Positions 32,541-42,398 of a DNA stretch of 64,000 bases are shown one piece after another. The notes beneath the pieces are model-generated. The model saw only the letters and a list, made by a program, of their open reading frames with translations. It did not search any database and was not told the DNA's origin. Source of the stretch: Limnephilus marmoratus (Eukaryota; Arthropoda; Insecta; Trichoptera; Limnephilidae); contig OU862934.1 in the NCBI GenBank assembly GCA_917880885.1, positions 32,472,734 to 32,536,733 of the forward strand, read 5' to 3'. The position numbers and the translations under genes were made by a program. Each line of letters begins with the position of its first letter. The first letter of the stretch is position 1.

Positions 32541-33099
32541 TGGAGTCCGATTCCTATTGCGTTTATATGTAGCAAAGTGACGCCTGTATTTTTATTAAAT
32601 TGAATTTAATTAAAATTTTATGGCTTGGAGCCTTCGACCCGCTTGGAGATATAAAAACTAACAAAACATATGAAATTTCAATTCGAATAATATTTAAGAC
32701 GAGACAGAATAGAAAAAACCTGATATAGAAAATAATTTCAATTATTATTCATGTTTTATGGAGGAAATAAATATTGTTTAGATCCCATAAAGAATTGGTC
32801 ACCTCATTTCAGACCATATCACAGCCAAGAAGAACTCAGTATGGAAGAATAAGAACAGGCATTTGTTTCCTGTGCAAACCGGTTTTGCTCCAGTTCGTAA
32901 TGCCGTCTCGTAATTACAAGTCATTACAAAAAAATGGTTTAAAACTCCGGCATCCAAGTTACTGTTTCTGAGAAATGTCTCCTGGAATTTCTTTGATAAA
33001 AGTAACAGAGTTATGTAAGGTTTTGAAATGTTTTAACTTGAGGCTAACCTTAACTGGCTTCCGCACTACCGACTGAATTCTTTTATAGAATAGAACGAA
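32541..33099. other. Nothing recognised
   Basis: AT-rich; a 65-codon open frame at 32774 has no recognisable motif. Confidence 0.4.
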
Positions 33100-33830
33100 T
33101 TTTAAGATTCTATGGAAGATCTTAGCTATAAATCGCAAAAAAAATCTATTTAATGTTTCTACCCTAACTCATGCATTGCTGTGGCTAACAAAACACAACG
33201 CCATCTATTGATAACGCCATTACCCAACCTTTATAACCAACGCCATCTGATAAATAATTCGCATACAACATACAAATCAAATCCACACCACCCGCTTGCC
33301 AGCCCGCTCCCTTTGTATATTATATATTTCAACTAATTTACATAAAACCTTGACAAATTATATACCTAAACCTTCCTCATGATCAATCTATCTCAATTTG
33401 GGAGGCGGGAATGGGTACCGCCGCCCCGGGAACCTTTATTGGATAACCGACACCTCTGCCTTAGGTCACCCCAAGTGGTTCGCTACGTTTGGTGATTTAG
33501 CAGGGGTGCCCGGATTCATGGGGTGAGGTTTGTCTAGGTCTTGGAGGCGGATGTCCAGGACACACTAAACCCCAGTTTCCTACCCACCCCTTAAACCTTT
33601 TTCCTTCCCTCTCCTCTCCTTCCTTTCCCTAAAAATACCCTCCACACAGCATCCCCAAAGATGACATAGGCCCTTAGGGAAATTATTTTCCTCAGGACCT
33701 CCTGTGTGGAGCTCATGTAAAAAAAAAAATCTGAAAACCGCATGAAAATCCGTTCTGTAGTTCTTGAGTTTATCGCGAACAGACAGACAAACAGACGCGG
33801 CGGTCGACTTTAATTTATAATATAATGTGT
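33100..33830 (-). mobile_element. Helitron, split by SINE2
   Basis: ATTGCTGTGGCTAACAAAAC, then CGCCATTACCCAACCTTTAT, then CCTTCCTCATGATCAATCTA. After SINE2 the sequence resumes with TGAAAACCGCATGAAAATCC and GAGTTTATCGCGAACAGACA. The order matches the plus-oriented copy at 6547-7193 read in reverse. Confidence 0.65.
33396..33732 (+). mobile_element. SINE2, short form
   Basis: AATTTGGGAGGCGGGAATGG start, short-form junction at GGAGGCGGATG/TCCAGGACACAC, intact hairpin, 10-bp poly(A). Inserted into a Helitron. Confidence 0.85.
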
Positions 33831-33841
33831 ACAGATCGATG

Positions 33842-34140
33842 ACACAGACCCTGAGGGAAAATCTCTCAGGTTCTGTGTTGTCATCTTCGGGGATGCTGTG
33901 TGGAGGGTATTTTTAGGGGACCTCCTTTCACTCCTTCCTTTTCATAAAAATACCACCCACACAGCATCCTCAAAGATGAATGTATCTCCAAAAATGGGGG
34001 AAAAATACCTCAGGTTCTGTGTCATCTTTGGGGACGCTGTGTGGAGGGTCTTTTTAGGGGACCTATGTTCACACCTTGCCTTCTACAAAAAATACCCACT
34101 ACACAGCATCCCCAAAGATGACAAAATTATTTTCCTCAGG
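33842..34140. repeat. Tandem foldback units derived from the SINE2/LINE-X tail
   Basis: Palindrome 1 (33881-33978) and palindrome 2 (34021-34122) each pair a TCATCTT.GGGGA.GCTGTGT arm with its complement around AGGGGACCT. A small hairpin with CCTGAG/CTCAGG precedes them. All parts come from the 3' tail region, arranged as two similar inverted units. Confidence 0.65.
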
Positions 34141-34149
34141 GCCTCTTTT

Positions 34150-34535
34150 TTTCACATTAACTCCACCCAAGAGGCTCTGAGGAAAATTATTTCTGTAAGG
34201 GCCTATGTCATCTTAAGGAAACCTGAGTGGAAGGTCTTTTTAGAGAGAAGTTTTGGGAAGGAAAGAGGTATGAAGGGTGGTTAGGAATCAGTGGTTCAAT
34301 GTGTCCAGGAGTGACGGAAGAACGAATCCATCTCTTCCACTGCGGTGCAAAGCAGGGTCTAGTGAGTCCGGCTTGAGAGGTCTAGGTTAGGTGTCCCACC
34401 ACCGATCTCTCCACGCATTAGGTGGGCAAACGAATTCGCTACCAAGACTTAGACAAACCTCATCCCATGAACACAGGCACTCTTGCTAAATCACCAAACG
34501 CAGCAAACCACTTGGGGTGATATATGGCAGGTTGA
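34150..34535 (-). mobile_element. SINE2, 5' end lost
   Basis: TTTTTTTCACATTAACTCCA, hairpin, long-form middle, ending at CACTTGGGGTGATATATGGC. Confidence 0.75.
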
Positions 34536-34950
34536 TCCAAGTTGAGATTGAGAAGCATTTATTGTTAATAATAATAATGTATTTATATAGCGTAAGTTTT
34601 GTGAAATTTACCCCAAGTTCGCTTCGCTCTAATAGCCTCATGGATAAATACTGAAAATGTACTTAAATAATCTACTCTTAAGGTGCTCTTCTAACTGAAA
34701 ATTACTCCCAAAGGGGAGTTAACGTATTGTACGCAACCTAACTTAGAGCTTTGCAATTATCATAAATATTAAGCCAACCAAGCCACATTAATTAATTCCC
34801 ATCCCTACTTACTTTAACCACACAATATAGATACTCATAGATCCACTGACTCTGGGCAATTAGGATAATCGTGCAGTATAAAAACATTTTTTCAGCAAAA
34901 ACATTGGTGTTCTTTATGCTTGCTAAGAGAATCCTTTCTAAATCAACACC
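34536..34950. other. Nothing recognised
   Basis: No coding or repeat signal found. Confidence 0.4.
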
Positions 34951-34954
34951 TCAG

Positions 34955-35275
34955 ACATATGTCACCCCAAGTCTTTTACTACGTTTGGGGACTTGGAGGG
35001 GTGCCCGTGTTCATGGGGTGAGGTTTGTCAGGATCTTGGTGGCGGATGTGTCTGCTCACCAACTGCGTGACAGACCAGATCTGAGAGATTGGTTGAAGGA
35101 GATCTCTTGACATCTCCAGCAGTGCTCTATCTACCCAGCGCCATGCGTCGCAGTGGGAAGGATGGGTTCCTACGTCACTTCTGGATACACTGACCCTCAG
35201 ATTCCTACCTAACCACATAGTATTTTTCCTTTCCAGAACTTCGTCTTATTTTTCTTAGAGCCTGTGTGGAACTAA
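34955..35275 (+). mobile_element. SINE2, truncated at both ends
   Basis: GTCACCCCAAGTC to a decayed AGAGCCTGTGTGGAACTAAT. The Helitron at 35281 follows directly. Confidence 0.7.
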
Positions 35276-35280
35276 TCTTA

Positions 35281-36010
35281 TCTTCTTCTTATATATAAAA
35301 ATGAATCGCTAAATGTGTTGCTAAGCGCAAATCTCGAGAGCAGCTGAACCGATTTCGCTAATTCTTCTTTTAGAATATTCCTTGAAGTACGAGGATGGTT
35401 TTTACGGAGAGAAAAATTAAGAAAATTGCACAGACAATTGGATAATTTCAGAAAACCTAACGACTATCGCACGTTTGACAGTTCCCGTGTTTGAGAATGA
35501 CATTTTGCAAAACAATGATTGTTAAATCAGGATTTTATTTTTGAAAATCTTTAAGTAGATAAATTTATTTAAAGTAGGTACTCCCCTAATAGTTTGAATC
35601 AAATCGAGAATTTTAGATATTTTAAATAGGTACCTATGTTAGGTACCAAATTTAATATACATGAAAAATGGGAATTTGAATAAAAATTGTAAAAGGTGGC
35701 ACGCGGGCTGTTTAAAAACTGAATGTACTGGGATTGAATATATGGAACGCGGGACGAGGGAGCGGGAAAGGGACGAGGGAAGGCGGGGAAGGTGGAAGGG
35801 GAACGCGGAGGGGAAGGGGACGTGTGAGGGGGGAGGGGAACTCGGGAGGGGGGTTCGCGGGACTAGGGAAGGGGGGGAAGTGGAGTGGGGAGAGGGAAGG
35901 TGGAGGTGATGGAGTGGGAACGCGAGAGGGGAAGAGGACGCCGGAGAAGAAGGGGAGGCGGAAGGGGAACGGGAAGAATGGGAAAGGACACGCAGGGAGA
36001 AACAGCTAGT
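35281..36010 (+). mobile_element. Helitron with 255-bp polypurine tract
   Basis: A^TC start (TCTTCTTCTTATATATAAAA), then AATCGCTAAATGTGTTGC and CTGAACCGATTTCGC. GGTGGCACGCGGGCTG follows, then an almost pure G/A tract at 35745-36000. The end is GGGAGAAACAGCTAGT, followed by T. The tract reads open in several frames but is simple sequence. Non-autonomous. Confidence 0.75.
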
Positions 36011-36460
36011 TTAAAATAAAAACCTTAATCTTTTCAATTTATTTTCTTCTCGTTTAATATTTTTCAATAATTTAGGACTCTATTGATTCTTACCAGCTGT
36101 TATTTGGTGTCAATACAAAGTGCAATAATTTTCTTTATTTGTTTCAGAATAGTAACCAGCGTACATCAAGATTTCAAATACTTGAACTTCTGCAGATCTC
36201 GGCAGTGACCAAACATGTAAGTTATTTATTTATTTTAAAAAGACACATAACAGTTGATTTTATTTATACTTATATCTTACTTATATTTACTCCAAACTTT
36301 TTCTCCAATTGAGCTCAGGAATCGCTGATTAACAAAATCTGTCGCGTATGTCCTGGTGCACTCCGAATAGCTATTAAATACGGTTTAAAGTATTCGGACC
36401 GCGTTTTTCTATATCTATCACTAAATGAAACGACCGCATAAAACTCGTTCTATCTTCTAT
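36011..36460. other. Nothing recognised
   Basis: AT-rich spacer. Confidence 0.4.
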
Positions 36461-36464
36461 TATA

Positions 36465-36472
36465 GAATGATC

Positions 36473-36503
<31 letters not shown>

Positions 36504-36780
36504 CTTTATTTGGGAAACAAACAGTTGTACATATTTTATTAAATAATTACATTTGACAAATTTGCATGAACCAGTGAAGTTTCCACATTTGAGAATATAG
36601 AATTTAAAGAAAAAACAAAAAACTCATTAATATAAGAAGTTATACATACATAATACCTAACTAGATTACAGAAAATCAGATGAAACCAACATAATAAAAT
36701 CAGATGAAACCAACATAATAATTCATACGAAAATCAGATGAAACCAACATAATAAGAGAAAAACAATAAAATAAGGCACA
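36465..36780. repeat. (TTTTTA)n run and a three-copy 24-bp repeat
   Basis: A (TTTTTA)n run at 36476-36505, then AAATCAGATGAAACCAACAT (unit about 24 bp) three times between 36670 and 36752. It may be a LINE 3' UTR on the minus strand. Confidence 0.55.
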
Positions 36781-36789
36781 CAGCAGGAT

Positions 36790-36985
36790 TCACGATCATC
36801 AAGTAGTTTCCTCCTTCCTACAACATGGGTGTCTTCAAGACCAAATTTCATTCCTTCCTCTCCTCAAAAAGACCCTCGACACATCATCCCAGATGACACT
36901 GGAGGTGGAGAGACCCTGAGGGAAATTATTTTCCTCAAGGCCTCCTGTGTGGAGAGAATGTATATAAAAAAAAAGCACCAAGCTT
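36790..36985 (+). pseudogene. LINE-X 3' end with SINE2-type tail
   Basis: TTTCCTCCTTCCTACAACAT and the following frame give FPPSYNMGVFKTKFHSFLSS, as at 17487. ACCCTCGACACATCATCCCA and the hairpin (CCCTGAGGG...CCTCAAGG) follow, ending in poly(A). Confidence 0.75.
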
Positions 36986-38890
36986 TCTCAGCATTTAAAA
37001 GTTTAAATATGGCATAGACGATTTGAAAAAACAATCTATAAAACGGAACTTTAAAAAAATAAAGTTTTTTGCCGCAATACACCGATTTTCAAATATATTT
37101 TTAAAGTTCAAATAAAAATATTCGTTTGACTGAAGTTTGATCCTTCCTTCCCAGTGATCGGAATTCGGAATCAACCGGGCTACAAAAGTTGCCAAATTAC
37201 GAATTTTATAATCCGTATATATGGCCGTGTATTTGTGCGCGATTGCAACCAAAAATCGGTAGAATGCATTGTCATCGATAACGTATCTGTCTTCCAAGTT
37301 TCAGCTCGATCGGATATCGGGAAATTTGTTAATTTTCACTTCCAATATTTCGCAAGCAAACAAAAATGAAATACAAATGGATGTTTGTATTTAGAAAGTG
37401 ATGGTAACCTCTACAACCGCAACTGGGACACGAACCCAGACCTCTCGTCTAACCGGGACGATAAAATAAATACAGTTTACAAAAAAAAACACTTAAAATT
37501 TTTGACTAGGTTTGCGATAAAAATGTTCATATTTCTAATTGCATAATATATGTCCATTTATAAAACAAAGTTCGAAACATTTATCTGCTTTCATCAACAG
37601 TATGTATTTCATTTTGGAATATTTTTAAAAACAGCGAATATATTTGAAATTGAGTGTCAAACTGGAATATTTTATGACATGATATTATTATTTTATCTAA
37701 GCCCAATGGTGTACGTTAATTTTATTATAGTTTTAACGGTTTTTCTAGCCTTATTTCGACCTTGATAGCATTTTCCACAAACAATCCAAACTTAATTACG
37801 GCCAAGCCTATTTTAAAATAATTATTTTAGATTCATCTTTACCACGAATTGGTTCAAAATACCAAAATAAAAATATAGGCTATGGTTAAATTAAAGCTTT
37901 TCCTATCGTTTCGCTTGAGTACAATTAAAATAAAAAATGTAATAATTTTAGAAAAAAATATAAGCGTTTACTACTAAAAAAATATTTTTATTCATTAGAA
38001 ATATATGAAAGCATATAAGAAACAATTTTTAAAAAATACGATATTATCTCTAAAATTATCTGTGATAGTTTCGCTTGATTAACTTTCTTTATTTCTTTTA
38101 AAATTATTAACAAAATGAATAAATACCACTTTTGTACTCAAATCCACGCGTTATAATCTCCATTTGCTCAGGATTTGTATTGCCTATTACTCATATTCGT
38201 GGTCAAATAAGGCACATTTAGAGTAAACATGATATTGCATTGTGTATTCTCTTAACAAACCATTATTATATATTACCATCCTACGTATAATATAATACCC
38301 AAAACTCAGTCACAGTAATCATATAAGTAGCATGAAAATAGATTACCCTTTAGCTGTGGGTAGGCAAGTTACTTGAAGCCTTATTTCTGTAGAAAAGTAC
38401 GTGAACCGAAGCCACAAACGTAACTCAGACCAGGAGCACATAAGTATAAAGCAGGTGTACTATGGTATGGTGTGTACTGCGAACTACCTGCTAGCAGCTA
38501 CGGTACCTAGTAGCGCAGGACGATCGATAAGAAAGGTCGCTTGTTGCTTTAATACCATTAGAACGGCTGGGAACGAACGTAGTATGTGGTACGTGGTAGG
38601 GAGTAGGAATAACGTAACATCTCGGACTGTACTATGCGGGATAGTTTCAATATCAAAACGACGTAATAATAATATAAATGACGTTTATTTATTTGAGCTG
38701 AACAGAGCGGTGAGTGCAATACTCTGCCATATAAGAGCATATATCTAAATAAAATATACGATATCGTGGGGTAATTGAGCTACGCACTAAAACATAATTT
38801 TATTTCCTCGTCTATGAATGCTACAAACAAAATAGTAGTAGCATTGTCGTAGTTAAACCGTCGTAGCATTGGAATCATCAAGTTATTTGT
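36986..38890. other. No gene recognised; one tRNA-like SINE scrap
   Basis: Mostly AT-rich. A tRNA-like scrap at about 37395-37460 (ACTGGGACACGAACCCAGAC, minus strand) resembles the core at 59399-59476. The segment 38350-38780 is less AT-rich and open on both strands (115 and 60 codons), but I see no motif. Confidence 0.4.
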
Positions 38891-38894
38891 ATAT

Positions 38895-39780
38895 GTTTTT
38901 GAAGTAAAACTTCTTTACGCACGCTTGACTTGGGGAGTAAGCTGGTGAATGTCTGACGAGAGCGTTACGAAAAGCGAGGCAAACGGTAGTTGAGAGGGAG
39001 ATATAAGTTAGTGAAGATAGAAAGAGAGAGAGTTACGTTTCCTATACTATAGGACCAGAGAGAGAGGTGCGAGCACACATTTTCTTTCTCTCTTTCTCTC
39101 ATAGCCAGTTACTTTTTGTATACAAATTCTCCAAAACAGGGCAATGAGAATAATATTACGGCGGAATAGATTTTCAAAAGTAAACAAAATGTTAAAGGAA
39201 CTGAATTGGCTAACCGTGAAACAGATGCTGACCTTGAATACGATGATATTTATACATAAAATAATTAACAACATTTTACCAAAATACTTTTCAAATAAAA
39301 TTGTATTCAACAAGGACATTCACAGACATAACACAAGAACATGCAAAGAAATCAGGCTTCAAAAAAAGGATAAGGCGAATACGCAGAACAGTTTGCTGTA
39401 CAAGGGGATGAAGTTGTATAACAAGCTACCAGAGACTTTGAAGTCCACACCAATTGGAAAGTTCAAGACGTATTGTAGGAGCTACATAAAATTACATAAA
39501 ATTTAGTTTGCAATATGAAATATTATAATTAATTAGAAATTTGTAAACTTAAATGCACAAATTACTAAAATAAAATTAATAAATAAATAAATAATAATAT
39601 CTAAGACACAGTGCAGGTCTATTGTTTGTATCACACTGTAGGAGCAAGAGAGAGCAGTGCGCGCGCACATTTTCTTTCTCTCTTCCTATCATATAGATGG
39701 AGCAGTAGTTTTACTTTAGTCGTGTGGTCTAAAGCACACTCGTTTTTTTTCTATATATCTCGAAAATAAACGATATTGCT
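38895..39780. repeat. Family C element copy, filled by a LINE
   Basis: It shares GCACGCTTGACTTGGGGAG, GTTGAGAGGGAGATATAAG and GTGCGAGCACACATTTTC, then CACACTGTAGGAGCAAGAGA with 51047-51775. Between CATAGCCAGTTAC and ACACAGTGCAGG lie about 490 bp of LINE that are absent from the copy at about 51520. Confidence 0.65.
39115..39600 (+). pseudogene. Non-LTR polymerase extreme C-terminus, 5'-truncated
   Basis: The plus-strand 120-codon frame (39144-39506) carries MLKELNWLTVKQMLTLNTM, RHNTRTCKEIRLQKK and LYNKLPETLKSTPIGKFK, the typical LINE C-terminal block. It ends in an AATAAATAAATAAATAATAA tail. It is inserted in a family C repeat. Confidence 0.75.
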
Positions 39781-39819
39781 TAATTCTATAATTATGTAAC
39801 TTTTTAACCCAAGTGTTAT

Positions 39820-40690
39820 TTATTTGTTTACGCCTATTTAGGCTTTTACATACATATATATAACAATATTAACGAAATTATACTGGTAAATAGTGCAGGA
39901 AACTACTGGTTAAAACATTTGCACAAAAATAAATACAAAGTAAAAATATTAGGTATTGAATTTAAACCACACAGTATGTAGGTACAAAATATAATAAATC
40001 TGAAATAGTTTTTTTTTCTTTCAGCCGACAAAATACTGCCAATGAATTAGTCAATTTTAATAGCTTTATCAAAGTATTATTCCCTTATGTGATGAAAAAA
40101 ACTTCAATAAGGTGCGCTTATATAATAAAATTGATGTACTAAAGATATCAACAACTTCAGAGTATTTGTTTCCAAGCTGTTGAATCCGTCGCATAGGAGT
40201 ATAATATTGACTTGTTGACTTATAATTGCTACAATAATATGGTAGGTACTGCCTTGTGACTGACCTGCCTGGAGTATGAAAAGAAATTACATATAATAAA
40301 TCAGGGGTATCAAACATTGAATTTATGATTTTATACAAACAGGTTAAATCGGAAATGATTCTACGATCAGATAGTTTTATTAAATTTAATGCACAAAGTA
40401 GGTTATCGTAATTTAGGCATTCACTAGGAATGCCCATTTTAAAATTCACATATCTAAAAAATTTATTTTGGATTCTTTCAATCGCATGTGAATGAACCTC
40501 ATAATTTGGAGACCAAACCGTGGAACTGTATTCTAAATGACTCCTTACGAGTGACATATATAATGTTTTTACAGTATTGACATTGTTGAAATCAATAGAT
40601 ACCCTTAAAATAAATCCCAACATTTTCAAAGCTTTATTGGTTATTATTTCTATATGCTTGATAAAGTTGAGTTTCGTGTCAAACCAAATC
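39820..40690 (-). pseudogene. Non-LTR polymerase C-terminal fragment (about 200 codons)
   Basis: The minus-strand frame runs from about 40690 to 40069: FDTKLNFIKHIEIITN, VRSHLEYSSTVWSPNYEVHS, AIERIQNKFFRYVNFKMGIP, CLYKIINSMFDTPDLL. It is jockey/R1-like and closely related to the fragment at 16860-17120. The 3' UTR extends to TTACGCCTATTTAGGC at 39830. Confidence 0.75.
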
Positions 40691-40794
40691 CTTGTTTCAA
40701 TTAGGCAACCAGATTAAGTCAGTTGTAGCACTAAAATTTGTGAAATAGCTTAAATTGCTATCGTTGGGTTTTTGTATGTAACTTTTGTGGAAAA

Positions 40795-41095
40795 TATTTT
40801 AGGTAATTTTTGGGGATTCTGTGTGAAGGGTAATTTTACGTAAAGAAAGGAGAAGTAGTTCTGGGAAGAAAAAAGGTATGACGGATGGGTAGGAATCTGC
40901 GATCAATGTGTCCAGGAGTGAAGGACGTATGAATCCATCCCTACCACTGCAAAGAGAGTACGGCTGGAGAGGTCTGTCTTAAGCCAATCTCTCCTGACGT
41001 GGCCTGCCACGCAGTAGATGGGCAAACCATTCGCCGCCAGGACCTAGACAACCCCACGAACCCCTGCTAAGTCACCAAACGTAGCGAACCACTTG
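40795..41095 (-). mobile_element. SINE2, both ends lost
   Basis: TTTTTGGGGATTCTGTGTGA through TCTCCTGACGTGGCCTGCCA to CAAACGTAGCGAACCACTTG. Confidence 0.7.
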
Positions 41096-41604
41096 TTAAA
41101 AAATAAAATAAAACTTTGTTTCGCAAAATGTCTCAAAGTACTATGAAAAAATAAAACTTTTTTTTTTAAATAACGCAAATTTCGCCAAAAATAACGCAAA
41201 CTTTATCGTAAAATAACGCGAATTTTTCAAGTCCCTAGTATTAATAATTCTTAATTATATTAAATTAATGTAGATTATATAGACCTTTATCTTAATCAAG
41301 TACATTAGTAAGTTAGTTCTCAATTATCAGAGATAATGTATAGGTACATACTTAGGGCGAAGTATCTATTACTGAAGGTATAGCAGGGTGGCACTCGGGG
41401 CTTTGTAATGAGCTCAGGGTATGTAAGGCTGGATTAGGGATCGAATATTAGGGTCAACAGGGTGGGCGCTCTCATCTCGTTACGGAACCTTAGAACCTTA
41501 GTGGGGATAAGGGATATCGATGTTGAAATTTATTACAAATTAATATAGTTGTTTTGTTAGTTACTTTATGTCAAGTTAAAAACCTAGAAAATTTTTGCAC
41601 ATTT
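41096..41604. other. Nothing recognised
   Basis: It includes three AAATAACGCAAA-like repeats (41170-41232). Otherwise no feature. Confidence 0.4.
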
Positions 41605-41900
41605 TTTCAAGTGACAACTTTTTTAGCACCGTTGTGATTTAAAACTCGATGAAACGAAAAATACCGACACTAAAAAGAGACAAACACATACATCTATAAG
41701 ATTTAGCTTTTAGATAGTGTGTTCTATTTTTTTACATTAACTCCACACAGGAGACCCTGAGGAAAATAATTTCCCTCAGGTCTATATCATCTGGGATACT
41801 GTGTGGAGGGTCTCACTTTGTGCGGTGTTTCGTAACAACCCCGCTCTTTTTTACTATAGTTTTCTGAAGGTTTCGCTTCTACCACGTGTGAATCGCATAA
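41605..41900 (+). repeat. Family D repeat, interrupted by a LINE-X tail
   Basis: TTTTTTAGCACCGTTGTGAT through TACATCTATAAGATTTAGC, then an 87-bp minus-strand tail (41729-41816: TTTTTTTACATTAACTCCAC, hairpin, TCATCTGGGATACTGTGTGG). Family D resumes with CTTTGTGCGGTGTTTCGTAA. The tail lacks the TTGGGG of SINE2, as the LINE-X 3' ends do. Confidence 0.6.
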
Positions 41901-41924
41901 TCTGTTTTTTTTTTCTTTTTATTC

Positions 41925-42390
41925 CAGTCGTTTGGAACCAGTGAGACTATGGCATCCTCAATTGTGATACGTTGTTAGGCTGAATATACGAGTAGTAGGG
42001 ATGGGGAAGAGAAATGTGAGGAAGTACCTGGCTATTCAGATCTGGTCACCCATCATGGCTAAACAATTTATTTCAATTTTGAATGGTTGTAAGGCTCCCG
42101 ACTAGCAATCCAGAGGTTGCTGGTTAAAATTCCGGCGTGCGCAAATAAATTTCATTTGAACAATTTGTGTTATTTCGCAATTTACTGATTTAAAAAAATA
42201 TATTATGTTATATTTGGGGCACGTTCCATACTGGAAGACACTCTGAGTATCTCCCTGGTGTAAGATCACCATTCAGAGTTGAAACTTGCTTGAAATGGCT
42301 TTAGCCATGTTTGGTGACCAATTCTATAATCTCGCTGACTCCAGATGGTATGAATCAGTTGGGACTCTTGTGCGATTTCAAACATTGTTT
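41925..42390. mobile_element. Two SINE1 pieces, minus then plus
   Basis: 41925-42080 is a minus-strand SINE1 3' body. From about 42082 a plus-strand SINE1 begins in the head (GTAAGGCTCCCGACTAG) and ends TCTTGTGCGATTTCAAAC. The join lies within a shared TGAATGGTTGTAAG-type sequence. Confidence 0.65.
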
Positions 42391-42398
42391 TTAATTTA

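Noticed and set aside
35661..36009. R/G-rich open frames as genes
   Set aside because: They come from the Helitron polypurine tract, which has few stops by composition.
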